Shown here: positions 52,699 to 60,750 of the stretch, in pieces
How the letters are laid out: the number at the start of each line of letters is the position of its first letter
Numbering within the stretch: position 1 is the first letter of the stretch
Assembly: GCA_964648295.1 (NCBI GenBank)
Contig: CAZYNH010000003.1
Coordinates: 1-64,000 of the forward strand
Direction of reading: 5' to 3'
DNA: 64,000 nucleotides
From: UBA4055 sp964648295
GTDB taxonomy: Bacteria > UBA4055
The notes under the pieces: model-generated
Told to the model about the DNA's origin: nothing
The model's input: the letters and a program-made list of their open reading frames with translations, nothing else
The model's database searches: none
Position numbers and translations under genes: made by a program

Positions 52699-54330
52699 AT
52701 GGCAGAAAAAAAAGCAAACCGCTGGCTCATAGCGATAATGGGTACAGTGCTCCAGATCACTCTGGGAACGATCTACGCGTGGAGTTATTTCCAGAACCCG
52801 CTGATCGAAAAATCTAAAGTATCTGCAGGAATTCCTCAGATCAACCAGAATATCGAAGTTGCAAGCGCTGCTTATGAATCGGATGCTGATTTTTACAAAT
52901 CGGCAGAGGAAGCTTATAATGCAGCCGTGACGGAAAAGAATTCCGCGCTTTCCGCGGCTGAAATTGTAAGAGCTGATGCGGCAAAAGTGACAAAACCCGG
53001 AAAAGCTCTCTCCGAACTTCTCGCCAATGCGGAAACAGAGCTTTCTGTTGCTGAAGCAAAACTGGCGGACGCAAACGCTGCGAAGATATCGGCTGAAGGA
53101 ACTTTGAAGGCTTCTGAATCCAGGTTAAAAGCTGAACAGGCGAACCTTGTTGAAGCCAACAAGCATGTATGGAGCAACTCACAGGTTGCATGGATACTTT
53201 CATTCGCGATCTGTTTCCTCGGCATCGGCGCGATGATCGGCGGATTCATACTTCCTAAATTCGGTCCGCGTAAACTTGCGGTTTCAGGTGCTGTTCTTTA
53301 CGGTCTCGGCTGGATACTCGGCGGACTTGCATTGGGCGGAGAAGGTAATCTGGCAATGCTTTACCTCGGACTCGGTGTAATAGGCGGTCTGGGACTCGGA
53401 CTCGGTTATGTTACTCCAGTTGCTACGGCAGCTAAATGGTTCCCGGACAGAAAAGGTTTTATCACCGGTATGGTCGTAATGGGATTCGGACTCGGCGCTC
53501 TTTTTATGAGCAAAGTATTCGCTCCTATCATCATGGATATGTTCACAGCTGACGGTGTTACCGATTTCAAGATGGCTTTCATTCTGATCGGTCTTGTTCT
53601 GGGTATTCCGGGCCTTATCGCCGGTTTAACTTTCCAGAATCCGCCCGCAGGATTTGTTCCTGAAGGCTGGACCCCTCCTGCCGCAACAGCTTCATCAAAC
53701 GCACAGAGCAACCTCACAGTAAAAGAAAGTATAACTTCAGGACCTTTCTGGAAGATATGGTTCTTCTTTTTCTGCAACATCACTGCAGGTATAATGTTCA
53801 TCGGCTTCCAGTCGCCGCTTCTCCAGGATCTTATGCACAAAGCTGACGGTACGCTGGATAAGGCAGCTCTCGCTGCAGCAGGCGCTACTCTTATCGCTAT
53901 AAGCTCTCTTTTTAACGGCGTAGGCCGTTTCTTCTGGGGCGGTCTGTCAGACAAGATCGGAAGAGCTCAGGCTTTCAGGCTGATACTCGGAACACAGCTT
54001 GTTGTGTTCCTGCTTCTCACAGTAGTGTCCAGCCCGCTGATATTCAGCATACTTGTATGCTATATACTTCTCTGCTACGGCGGCGGATTCGGCACGGCTC
54101 CTTCTTTTGTGATGACAGTGTTCGGACCGAAAGTAATGGCAGTTGTTTACGGTACTCTTTTGACAGCATGGTCAATGGCAGGTCTTGTAGGCCCGCAGAT
54201 CGCTGCTTATTTCAAGGATTCAAATCCGGCTACAGCCGCTAATAATACATTTATAGCCGGCGCGGCGTTCCTGCTCGCAGGTCTGCTGGTAGCTTTCTTG
54301 ACAAACAACAAAGAATATCACAAAGGCTAG
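52699..54330 (+). CDS. OFA-type MFS transporter with an inserted coiled-coil loop
   Basis: A 543-residue major facilitator transporter of the oxalate/formate antiporter (OFA) family. The first helix (NRWLIAIMGTVLQITLGTIYAWS, shown in part: residues about 7-30) and VWSNSQVAWILSFAICF (about 157-173) are the family's consecutive motifs, but between them lie about 115 extra residues (about 40-155), Ala/Glu/Lys-rich and predicted as periplasmic coiled coil. The remaining eleven helices look normal, with GLGLGYVTPVATAAKWFPDRKG and GRFFWGGLSDKIGRAQAF in the usual loops. The position after fdhBA suggests formate import or export. TAGGAGA precedes the ATG. It ends at a strong terminator. Confidence 0.88.
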   Translation: MAEKKANRWLIAIMGTVLQITLGTIYAWSYFQNPLIEKSKVSAGIPQINQNIEVASAAYESDADFYKSAEEAYNAAVTEKNSALSAAEIVRADAAKVTKPGKALSELLANAETELSVAEAKLADANAAKISAEGTLKASESRLKAEQANLVEANKHVWSNSQVAWILSFAICFLGIGAMIGGFILPKFGPRKLAVSGAVLYGLGWILGGLALGGEGNLAMLYLGLGVIGGLGLGLGYVTPVATAAKWFPDRKGFITGMVVMGFGLGALFMSKVFAPIIMDMFTADGVTDFKMAFILIGLVLGIPGLIAGLTFQNPPAGFVPEGWTPPAATASSNAQSNLTVKESITSGPFWKIWFFFFCNITAGIMFIGFQSPLLQDLMHKADGTLDKAALAAAGATLIAISSLFNGVGRFFWGGLSDKIGRAQAFRLILGTQLVVFLLLTVVSSPLIFSILVCYILLCYGGGFGTAPSFVMTVFGPKVMAVVYGTLLTAWSMAGLVGPQIAAYFKDSNPATAANNTFIAGAAFLLAGLLVAFLTNNKEYHKG

Positions 54331-54353
54331 TTTCAAGGCTGATTATTTCAGAA

Positions 54354-54385
54354 CAAATACCTCCGGACAGGAGGTATTTGTTTTT
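54354..54385 (+). terminator. Intrinsic terminator after the OFA transporter
   Basis: CAAATACCTCC-GGACA-GGAGGTATTTG, an 11-bp perfect stem followed by TTTTT. It separates fdhBA-transporter from fdhD, which is then expressed from readthrough or an unseen promoter. Confidence 0.9.
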
Positions 54386-54410
54386 AATTAAAATTGAAAG
54401 GACGCGCAAA

Positions 54411-55181
54411 ATGGAGATCACTTCAAAAGTTAATATAACAAAATTCAAAAACGGTGAGAAAATCTGTATGTTAGATGAAGTGGTAAATGAGACAGAGCTT
54501 ACCCTTTCTATCAATTTTAAAAACCTTGCTACGCTGACCTGCTCGCCGTCGGACCTTGAGGATCTTACCGCCGGTTATCTTTTAACTTCAGGCATAGCCA
54601 CTGAAGAAAATCCGCTGGAATCTCTCGAGTTCGACAAGGCGAAGAATATTATGCACATCACGCTTAAAGACAATACTGTCATAAAAGACATGATATTTTC
54701 CAGAATGAGACCTGTTGGCTGCGGAGCGGGCGACCTTCTGTTCTCGAAGGGCAAACCTTTGAAAGAAAAGGGCAGTTTAAGGATATCGAAAGTACAGGTC
54801 TCATCGCTGATGAACGAATTCAACAAAGCATCCGAGATCTTTTTAAGGACAGGCGGGGTTCACAGCGCGGCTGTATCGGACGGGGAAAAGATACTTGTAA
54901 TGCGCGAAGATATAGGCAGGCACAATGCGATAGACAAATCGGTCGGGAACATTTATCTGGCGCGAGAACCCTTAAACGACAAGATCGTACTGACCAGCGG
55001 AAGAATATCATCGGAGATAGTTCTGAAGCTGATCTTCGCGGGTGTCGGCATTGTAATATCGAGAAGCGCTCCCACTTTAAGGGCGATCGAGCTTGCCAAG
55101 GGTGCGGGACTGACCGTCATAGGGTTCGCGCGGAGCATTAATTTCAATGTGTATTCCGGTTTCGAAAAGGTATCATTCTGA
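54411..55181 (+). CDS. fdhD: Formate dehydrogenase accessory sulfurtransferase FdhD
   Basis: A 256-residue sulfur carrier that moves sulfur from IscS to the molybdopterin cofactor, needed for formate dehydrogenase activity. DLEDLTAGYLLTSG (about 48-61) and RPVGCGAGD (about 99-107, with the sulfur-accepting Cys) are conserved, as are TGGVHSAAVSD, REDIGRHNAIDKSVG and LTSGRISSEIVLK. ATG 54411 is chosen over an earlier TTG (54378) that lies inside the terminator stem; GAAAGGA is upstream. Fifteen bases before the ModE-like regulator. Supports the view that FdhA is an active Mo/W enzyme. Confidence 0.93.
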   Translation: MEITSKVNITKFKNGEKICMLDEVVNETELTLSINFKNLATLTCSPSDLEDLTAGYLLTSGIATEENPLESLEFDKAKNIMHITLKDNTVIKDMIFSRMRPVGCGAGDLLFSKGKPLKEKGSLRISKVQVSSLMNEFNKASEIFLRTGGVHSAAVSDGEKILVMREDIGRHNAIDKSVGNIYLAREPLNDKIVLTSGRISSEIVLKLIFAGVGIVISRSAPTLRAIELAKGAGLTVIGFARSINFNVYSGFEKVSF

Positions 55182-55196
55182 TAAACGGAGGGTGAA

Positions 55197-55577
55197 ATGA
55201 CAGGCAGAGGGGAAAATCTCAGGTTCGGTTACAAGATATGGATAGAGACCGTGGACGGCAAAGGCGTGCTCGGTTACGGACAGCTTAGACTTCTTAAAGC
55301 CATAAGAGACAAAGGTACACTGAACGATGCCGTCAGTGAAGCGGGATTCCATTACAGGAAAAGCTGGGAGAAACTGAAAAAGATAGAATCTCTTCTCGGT
55401 TTCAAGATAATCATTAAGCGAAGGGGCGGGGCTGACAAAGGCAAGACGATACTGACGGAAAAAGGAAAAAAGCTCATCGAGACTTTCGAAAGATTCCATG
55501 ATAGATATGACGGCATTCTCGAAACCGCCTGCGACACGGCGATAAGAGATTTTTTGAAAGAACTGGCGCAGATCTGA
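55197..55577 (+). CDS. ModE N-terminal-like winged-helix regulator
   Basis: A 126-residue protein consisting only of the DNA-binding domain of ModE: GYGQLRLLKAIRDKGTLNDAVSEAGFHYRKSWEKLKKIESLLGF (helices 1-4; core GFHYRKSWEKL) and a GKTILTEKGKKLIETF wing. The C-terminal molybdate-binding (TOBE) domains are absent, so it cannot sense molybdate in the usual way. Such short ModE-like proteins often accompany Mo/W enzyme genes. It follows fdhD and probably regulates cofactor, transport or fdh genes. A strong site, CGGAGGG, precedes ATG 55197. Confidence 0.85.
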   Translation: MTGRGENLRFGYKIWIETVDGKGVLGYGQLRLLKAIRDKGTLNDAVSEAGFHYRKSWEKLKKIESLLGFKIIIKRRGGADKGKTILTEKGKKLIETFERFHDRYDGILETACDTAIRDFLKELAQI

Positions 55578-55624
55578 TCAGAAAGCGACCTAAAACCACT
55601 TAGAACAAGCATTAAACAATAATC

Positions 55625-55650
55625 CCGAATTGCAAATTGCTGCAATTCGG
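55625..55650. repeat. Perfect inverted repeat between the ModE-like gene and hydA
   Basis: CCGAATTGCA (55625-55634), loop AATTGC, TGCAATTCGG (55641-55650). A perfect 10-bp stem without a T tract, so not a typical terminator. It lies 26 bases upstream of the hydA -35 box and could be a binding site for an activator or the ModE-like protein. Confidence 0.5.
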
Positions 55651-55675
55651 AACAAAAAATCATTAAACATTTTTC

Positions 55676-55706
55676 TTGATTTCCGCCGTTTTATTGGTTA
55701 TATTTG
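55676..55706 (+). promoter_or_regulatory. Promoter of the hydrogenase operon
   Basis: TTGATT (55676-55681), 17 bp, TATATTTG (55699-55706). The Rex site at 55708-55725 covers the predicted start. Confidence 0.7.
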
Positions 55707-55707
55707 A

Positions 55708-55725
55708 TTGTGAAAAAATTAACAA
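55708..55725. promoter_or_regulatory. Rex operator of the hyd operon
   Basis: TTGTGAA-AAAA-TTAACAA differs from the Rex consensus by one base (C to A). It spans the transcription start. Shares the same core, GTGAAAAAATT, with the fdh site, so both operons should respond together to the NADH/NAD+ ratio. Confidence 0.75.
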
Positions 55726-55776
55726 ATTGTATGAATTGAAATAAATGTAAGATAAACAAAATGCTAGGAGAGCGAA

Positions 55777-57564
55777 ATGGCAAAAATGGTCAGTCTTGTA
55801 ATTGACGGCAAAAAGATCGAAGCGTCCGCCGACAAAACGATAGTTCAGGCGGCAAAAGAGAACGGCATATTCATTCCGACGCTGTGCTACCATCCGGACC
55901 TTAAGGCGACCGGCAGCTGCGGTATATGCGTGGTCGAGATCGAGGGGCACAGACAGCCCGAAAGAGCCTGCACGACGAAAGTGTCAGAAGGTATGAACAT
56001 CGCGACGAATTCAAAAAAACTTCGAGACGCGAGAAAACTTATTCTCGAGATGATTCTTGCGGAGCACGATACGGACTGCCCGGCATGTACCGCGAACGGC
56101 AAATGCACTCTCCAGGACCTGTGCGACAATATGAGCGTAACGACGAGAACTATTCCGAAAAAACTCGATCTTCTTCCCATAGACGATACCAGCCCTTCCA
56201 TCCAGAGGGACCCGAACAAGTGTATCGCCTGCGGAAGATGCGTTGAGGTATGTTCGACGATACAGACCGTGAACGCTCTTACCGAATCCGGAAGGGGAAG
56301 TAAAGTGTTCATCACTACGGCTTTCGATCAGGGAATGGGCAAAAGCGTATGCGTAGCCTGCGGACAGTGCACTGTATTCTGCCCGACGGGAGCGCTGACG
56401 GAAAAAAGCGAAGTGGACCTCGTCTGGGACGCGCTTCTCGACCCCAAAAAACATGTTGTCGTCCAGGAAGCCCCGGCAGTCAGAGTCGCTCTCGCCGAAG
56501 AGTTCGGAATGGAAAAAGGTCTGGCCACTCCCGGAAAAATGTATGCGGCTCTCAGAAAGCTCGGTTTCGACAAGGTGTTCGATACGAACTTTACTGCTGA
56601 CCTCACCATACTCGAAGAAGGCTCTGAGCTAATCCACAGAGCTACTTCAGGCGGAGTTCTCCCGCTGATCACATCATGTTCTCCGGGCTGGATCAAGTTC
56701 GCCGAGACTTTCTTTCCCGATCTCGCCGATCATATATCCACCTGCAAATCCCCGCAGCAGATGCTCGGAACGCTGATCAAAACATACTACGCTAAAAACT
56801 CCGGGATCGACCCGAAAGATATCGTTTCTGTCTCCATAATGCCCTGCACAGCCAAAAAATTCGAGGCCAGAAGGCCGGAGATGAATGATTCCGGTTATCA
56901 GGATGTAGATTATGTTCTGACCACCCGTGAATTCGTCAGGATGATAAAAGAGGCAGGAATTGACTTTAAGAACCTTCCCGAAGAAAAAGCTGACAGCCTG
57001 ATGGGCGACTATACAGGCGCGGCAACGATCTTCGGAGCTACCGGCGGTGTTATGGAAGCGGCGGTAAGATCCGCGTTCTTCCTTCTGACAGGCGAAAACC
57101 TTCCAAGCCCGGAACTTAAAGTTCTAAGAGGCGTAATGAACGGAGTGCAGGAAGCTACAGTCGAACATCCAAAGCTTCCTTTCCCGATAAAAGTAGCCGT
57201 AGCGAACGGGCTCGGCAACGCGAGAAAGCTTATGGAAACAATTAAAAAACAGAAAGAAGAGACCGGCCAAAGCGAATATCATTTCATCGAGATCATGGCC
57301 TGCCCGGGCGGCTGCGTGGGCGGCGGCGGACAGCCTTTCGGATGCGAACTCGTGGACAGGGGTATCAGAGCTCAGGGTCTTTACACGGAAGATACCGACC
57401 TGCCTCTGAGATACTCGCACGACAATCCGATGGTGAAAAAGATCTACGAGGATTATCTCGGAAAACCGAACTCGGAACTGGCCCACAAACTTCTGCACAC
57501 TTATTATTTCGAAAGATCACAGTCCGACGGTAATGCCGTAAAAGAAGTAACCCACAAACACTGA
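55777..57564 (+). CDS. hydA: [FeFe]-hydrogenase catalytic subunit, group A multi-cluster type
   Basis: A 595-residue hydrogenase. N-terminal [2Fe-2S] (PTLCYHPDLKATGSCGIC), His-Cys [4Fe-4S] (EHDTDCPACTANGKC), two-cluster ferredoxin (CIACGRC and CVACGQC) and then the H-cluster domain. H-cluster motifs: L1 TSCSPGW (Cys301, Ser302), L2 MPCTAKKFEARRPE and L3 MACPGGCVGGGGQP. In CpI-like enzymes the residue at 302 is a Cys used in proton transfer; Ser here is a variant. A small-subunit (HYD_SSU) C-terminus ends with LLHTYYFERS. With HydB it would couple H2 to NAD(H) and perhaps ferredoxin by bifurcation. RBS CTAGGAGAG. Confidence 0.95.
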   Translation: MAKMVSLVIDGKKIEASADKTIVQAAKENGIFIPTLCYHPDLKATGSCGICVVEIEGHRQPERACTTKVSEGMNIATNSKKLRDARKLILEMILAEHDTDCPACTANGKCTLQDLCDNMSVTTRTIPKKLDLLPIDDTSPSIQRDPNKCIACGRCVEVCSTIQTVNALTESGRGSKVFITTAFDQGMGKSVCVACGQCTVFCPTGALTEKSEVDLVWDALLDPKKHVVVQEAPAVRVALAEEFGMEKGLATPGKMYAALRKLGFDKVFDTNFTADLTILEEGSELIHRATSGGVLPLITSCSPGWIKFAETFFPDLADHISTCKSPQQMLGTLIKTYYAKNSGIDPKDIVSVSIMPCTAKKFEARRPEMNDSGYQDVDYVLTTREFVRMIKEAGIDFKNLPEEKADSLMGDYTGAATIFGATGGVMEAAVRSAFFLLTGENLPSPELKVLRGVMNGVQEATVEHPKLPFPIKVAVANGLGNARKLMETIKKQKEETGQSEYHFIEIMACPGGCVGGGGQPFGCELVDRGIRAQGLYTEDTDLPLRYSHDNPMVKKIYEDYLGKPNSELAHKLLHTYYFERSQSDGNAVKEVTHKH

Positions 57565-57576
57565 TAAGGAGCCGAA

Positions 57577-59295
57577 ATGCTTTCAAATAAAGCCGTAGAG
57601 TCAATAAAAAAACTGACTTCCCGCTACCCGCAGAAAGAGTCCGCTCTTATGCCTGCTCTGATGATCGCGCAGAAAGAGAACAACAACCACATTGACAGGC
57701 CGCTCGCGGCCGAAGTGGCGGCTCTTGTGGGAGTGCCGGAGGCAAAAGCTTACGGGGTATTGACTTACTACACGATGTACAATATCAAAGATATAGGTAA
57801 ATACCATATTCAGGTCGATACGAACATCCCGGCCACTCTGATGGGCGCACGCAAGATACTAGACTTTCTTAAAAAAGAGCTGGACATCGAGCCGGGCGAG
57901 ACGACGAAAGACAGACTTTTCACTTTAAGCGAAGTGGAGTGTCTCGCTTCGTGCGGAACCTGCCCCGTCATCCAGGTCAACGATGTTTATTACGAGAACA
58001 TGACGGCCGAAAAAACTAAAGCTCTCCTCGATTCGCTGAAAAAAGGTGTTATGCCCGAAAGTAAAACTGATTACTACTGGGCGAGCGAGTGCAATGTACT
58101 TTTGAAGAACAGAGGCGTGAAAAACGCCTTGTCCATAGAAGTTTACAAAAAGAACGGCGGCTATAAAGCTCTGCAAAAGGCGCTTGCAATGGAACCTCAG
58201 GCGATCGTTAACGAAGTTAAGTCTTCAACGATCAGAGGCAGAGGCGGAGCGGGATTCCCCGCAGGCGTAAAATGGGGATTTCTCGCAAAAGGAACAGGCA
58301 AGCCGGTCTATCTGATCTGCAACGCGGACGAAGGCGAACCGGGAACTTTTAAGGACAGACAGATAATGGAATACGATCCTCACCTTCTTATCGAGGGAAT
58401 GGCGATAAGCGCTTATGCGCTGGGATCGAAAACAGCTTTCATCTATATCAGGGGTGAGTTCGGCTGGATAGCGGATATTCTCGAAAAAGCGATTACGGAA
58501 GCTAAAGCTGACGGAAAGCTGAAAGGCCTTGAGATCATAGTCCACAGAGGCGCCGGCGCTTATGTATGCGGAGAGGAAACCGCATTGATCGAATCAGTCG
58601 AGGGCAAAAGGGGAGAGCCGAGGATGAAACCTCCGTTCCCGGCCGTGGCGGGGCTTTACGGATGCCCGACCATCGTGAACAACGTTGAAACTCTGGCAAG
58701 CGTACCGTTCATTATTGAAAAGGGTGCGGATGCTTTCAAAGCTTACGGCTACGAGAATAATACTGGTTTCAAGCTTTTCGGAGTCAGCGGAAATGTGAAC
58801 AAACCGGGGGTATTCGAACTTCCGATGGCGACACCTTTTGCTAAAGTGCTGGAAATGGCCGGCGGAGTAAAAGGAAAGCTCAAAGCCGTGATAGTCGGAG
58901 GTCTTTCTGTGCCTGTCCTGAAGGCTGATGAAATAGACGGATTAAATCTTGATTACGACAACTGTATCAAGCATGGGACCGGTCTCGGTTCGGGCGGGAT
59001 CATGGTTGTCAACGATGAGTTCTCCATACCTGAACTCGCTTACAGAACGATCAGATTCTACGCGCATGAAAGCTGCGGTCAGTGCGGACCATGCAGGAAC
59101 GGTTCGAGCGCTATAAAGAGCATTCTAAAAAATATTCTCGACGGGAACGGAAAAAAACAGGACATAGACACTGTCATAAAGATTTGCGACAGCGTTAAAG
59201 GCTTTACTATATGCCCGACGGGAGAGGCTTTCGCAGTTCCGGTCAAAACGATGGTGCAGAAGTTCAGAAACGAATTCGAAGCTCTGTGCGAATAA
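57577..59295 (+). CDS. hydB: Hydrogenase diaphorase subunit, NuoE-NuoF fusion
   Basis: A 572-residue partner of HydA that binds NAD(H) and FMN, with the same layout as the formate dehydrogenase beta subunit: NuoE-like domain (about 1-155), then NuoF with RGRGGAGFPAGVKWGF, NADEGEPGTFKDR and the C-terminal [4Fe-4S] set ESCGQCGPCRNG ... ICPTG. The NuoE part again has D81 and A86 instead of the first Cys pair, and keeps C122, C126 and C129. No separate hydC gene is present; the fusion replaces it. Twelve bases after hydA; ends at a strong terminator. Confidence 0.92.
   Translation: MLSNKAVESIKKLTSRYPQKESALMPALMIAQKENNNHIDRPLAAEVAALVGVPEAKAYGVLTYYTMYNIKDIGKYHIQVDTNIPATLMGARKILDFLKKELDIEPGETTKDRLFTLSEVECLASCGTCPVIQVNDVYYENMTAEKTKALLDSLKKGVMPESKTDYYWASECNVLLKNRGVKNALSIEVYKKNGGYKALQKALAMEPQAIVNEVKSSTIRGRGGAGFPAGVKWGFLAKGTGKPVYLICNADEGEPGTFKDRQIMEYDPHLLIEGMAISAYALGSKTAFIYIRGEFGWIADILEKAITEAKADGKLKGLEIIVHRGAGAYVCGEETALIESVEGKRGEPRMKPPFPAVAGLYGCPTIVNNVETLASVPFIIEKGADAFKAYGYENNTGFKLFGVSGNVNKPGVFELPMATPFAKVLEMAGGVKGKLKAVIVGGLSVPVLKADEIDGLNLDYDNCIKHGTGLGSGGIMVVNDEFSIPELAYRTIRFYAHESCGQCGPCRNGSSAIKSILKNILDGNGKKQDIDTVIKICDSVKGFTICPTGEAFAVPVKTMVQKFRNEFEALCE
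58654..58703 (+). repeat. 50-base stretch identical to 49305-49354
   Basis: Copy of the fdhB segment within hydB; see the partner entry. Confidence 0.85.
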
Positions 59296-59300
59296 ATTTA

Positions 59301-59326
59301 AAGCGGGGATGTCCCCGCTTTTTTTT
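59301..59326 (+). terminator. Intrinsic terminator after hydB
   Basis: AAGCGGGG-ATGT-CCCCGCTT followed by a T run to 59326. It probably lowers, rather than stops, expression of the maturation genes, for which I see no separate promoter in the 27 bases left. Confidence 0.9.
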
Positions 59327-59352
59327 ACTAAAAACAGCATGAGGGTCAAGAA

Positions 59353-60738
59353 ATGCAGTTTATAATAGACAGCGAAAAAATAGAAAATTATCTGAAGAAC
59401 TCAAAAGTGCCTGACGGGAAGGAGCTTGACGAAATTCTTGCTCATGCAAAAGAACTTAAAGGGATCAGTTTCGAAGAAGCGGAAAGACTGCTTCTCGTAG
59501 AGGATGAAAAGGGGATAGAAAAACTCGCTGAAACGGCCAATTTCATCAAAGAATCCATCTACGGCAAAAGACTGGTCATTTTCGCGCCTCTTTATGTGTC
59601 GAACCTCTGCAACAATGAATGCCTCTACTGCGCTTTCAGAAGAAGCAACAAAATGATCACCAGGAATACGCTTACGCTGGAACAGATAGCGAAAGAGACC
59701 GAAGCTCTCATAGAGCAGGGGCACAAAAGAGTCCTGCTCGTATCCGGCGAAGGTCTTGGAAAAAGCGCTCTCGACTACACTATAGACGCGATGCGCACCA
59801 TTTACTCGGTAAAAACACCCAAGTGCAACATCAGGCGGATCAATGTCAATATAGCTGCAATGGAAGCGGATGATTACAAGAGGCTCAATACGGCGGGCAT
59901 CGGGACATATCAGCTTTTTCAGGAAACATATCATGAGGATACCTACAGAAAGATGCACAAGTCCGGCCCGAAATCAGATTATATCTATCACCTCGGCGCG
60001 ATGGACAGGGCGATGGAGGGCGGGATCAGCGATGTGGGCGTGGGAATTCTGTTCGGGCTGACCGACTATAAATACGAGATACTCGCCCTTCTGCAGCACA
60101 TAAAACACCTCGAGAACAGGTTCGGGGTCGGGCCGCACACGATCTCCGTGCCGCGACTCGAGCCCGCGACAGGTTCCGAAATTTCCGCCAATCCGCCGAG
60201 CCCGGTAACCGACAGCGATTTTAGGAAGATAATCGCGATCTTAAGAATAACCGTGCCTTATACCGGAATAATCCTCTCTACGCGGGAAACGGCGGAAATG
60301 AGGCGCGAAGCCCTGCACCTCGGCGTGTCGCAGATAAGCGCAGGATCGAAATCCGATCCGGGCGGCTACACGAAAAAAGACCACGCCGATGCACAGTTTT
60401 CATTAGGCGACCACAGATCTCTTCATGAAGTGATCGAGGATATTGTTGACTTTGACCACATACCGAGCTTCTGCACGGGCTGTTACAGGCTCGGCCGCGT
60501 GGGAAAGGACTTTATGGACCTCGCCAAACCCGGAGCCATAAAGGCGCACTGCTACCCGAACGCGATCTTCACATTCACCGAATACCTCGAGGATTTCGCA
60601 GATGAAAAACTGAAGGGAAAAGGCTACGCGCTCATCGAAAAGACAATAAGGGAAAGCATTACCAATGAAAAGCTCGCCGAAGGCGTGAGAAAGAACATGG
60701 ACGCGATAAAGAAAGGCAAAAGGGATATATATTACTAA
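59353..60738 (+). CDS. hydG: [FeFe]-hydrogenase maturase HydG
   Basis: A 461-residue radical SAM tyrosine lyase that makes the CO and CN ligands of the H-cluster. The radical SAM motif SNLCNNECLYCAFRR (CX3CX2C, about 85-93) is followed by LLVSGEGLGKSALDY and YQLFQETYHEDTY. The C-terminal extension carries the second-cluster motif SFCTGCYRLGR, which separates HydG from ThiH. Start ATG 59353 follows GAGGGTCAAGA. First of the maturation genes hydG-hydE-hydF, tightly spaced. Confidence 0.96.
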   Translation: MQFIIDSEKIENYLKNSKVPDGKELDEILAHAKELKGISFEEAERLLLVEDEKGIEKLAETANFIKESIYGKRLVIFAPLYVSNLCNNECLYCAFRRSNKMITRNTLTLEQIAKETEALIEQGHKRVLLVSGEGLGKSALDYTIDAMRTIYSVKTPKCNIRRINVNIAAMEADDYKRLNTAGIGTYQLFQETYHEDTYRKMHKSGPKSDYIYHLGAMDRAMEGGISDVGVGILFGLTDYKYEILALLQHIKHLENRFGVGPHTISVPRLEPATGSEISANPPSPVTDSDFRKIIAILRITVPYTGIILSTRETAEMRREALHLGVSQISAGSKSDPGGYTKKDHADAQFSLGDHRSLHEVIEDIVDFDHIPSFCTGCYRLGRVGKDFMDLAKPGAIKAHCYPNAIFTFTEYLEDFADEKLKGKGYALIEKTIRESITNEKLAEGVRKNMDAIKKGKRDIYY

Positions 60739-60750
60739 GAGAGCTGTAAA

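Noticed and set aside
54378..54410. TTG start for fdhD
   Set aside because: It lies within the terminator stem of the upstream gene and adds residues not typical of FdhD.
59401..59958. 185-residue open frame antisense to hydG
   Set aside because: High-coding-bias mirror of hydG; no ribosome-binding site and no recognisable protein features. Similar antisense frames over rlmD, fdhA and hydA were rejected for the same reason.
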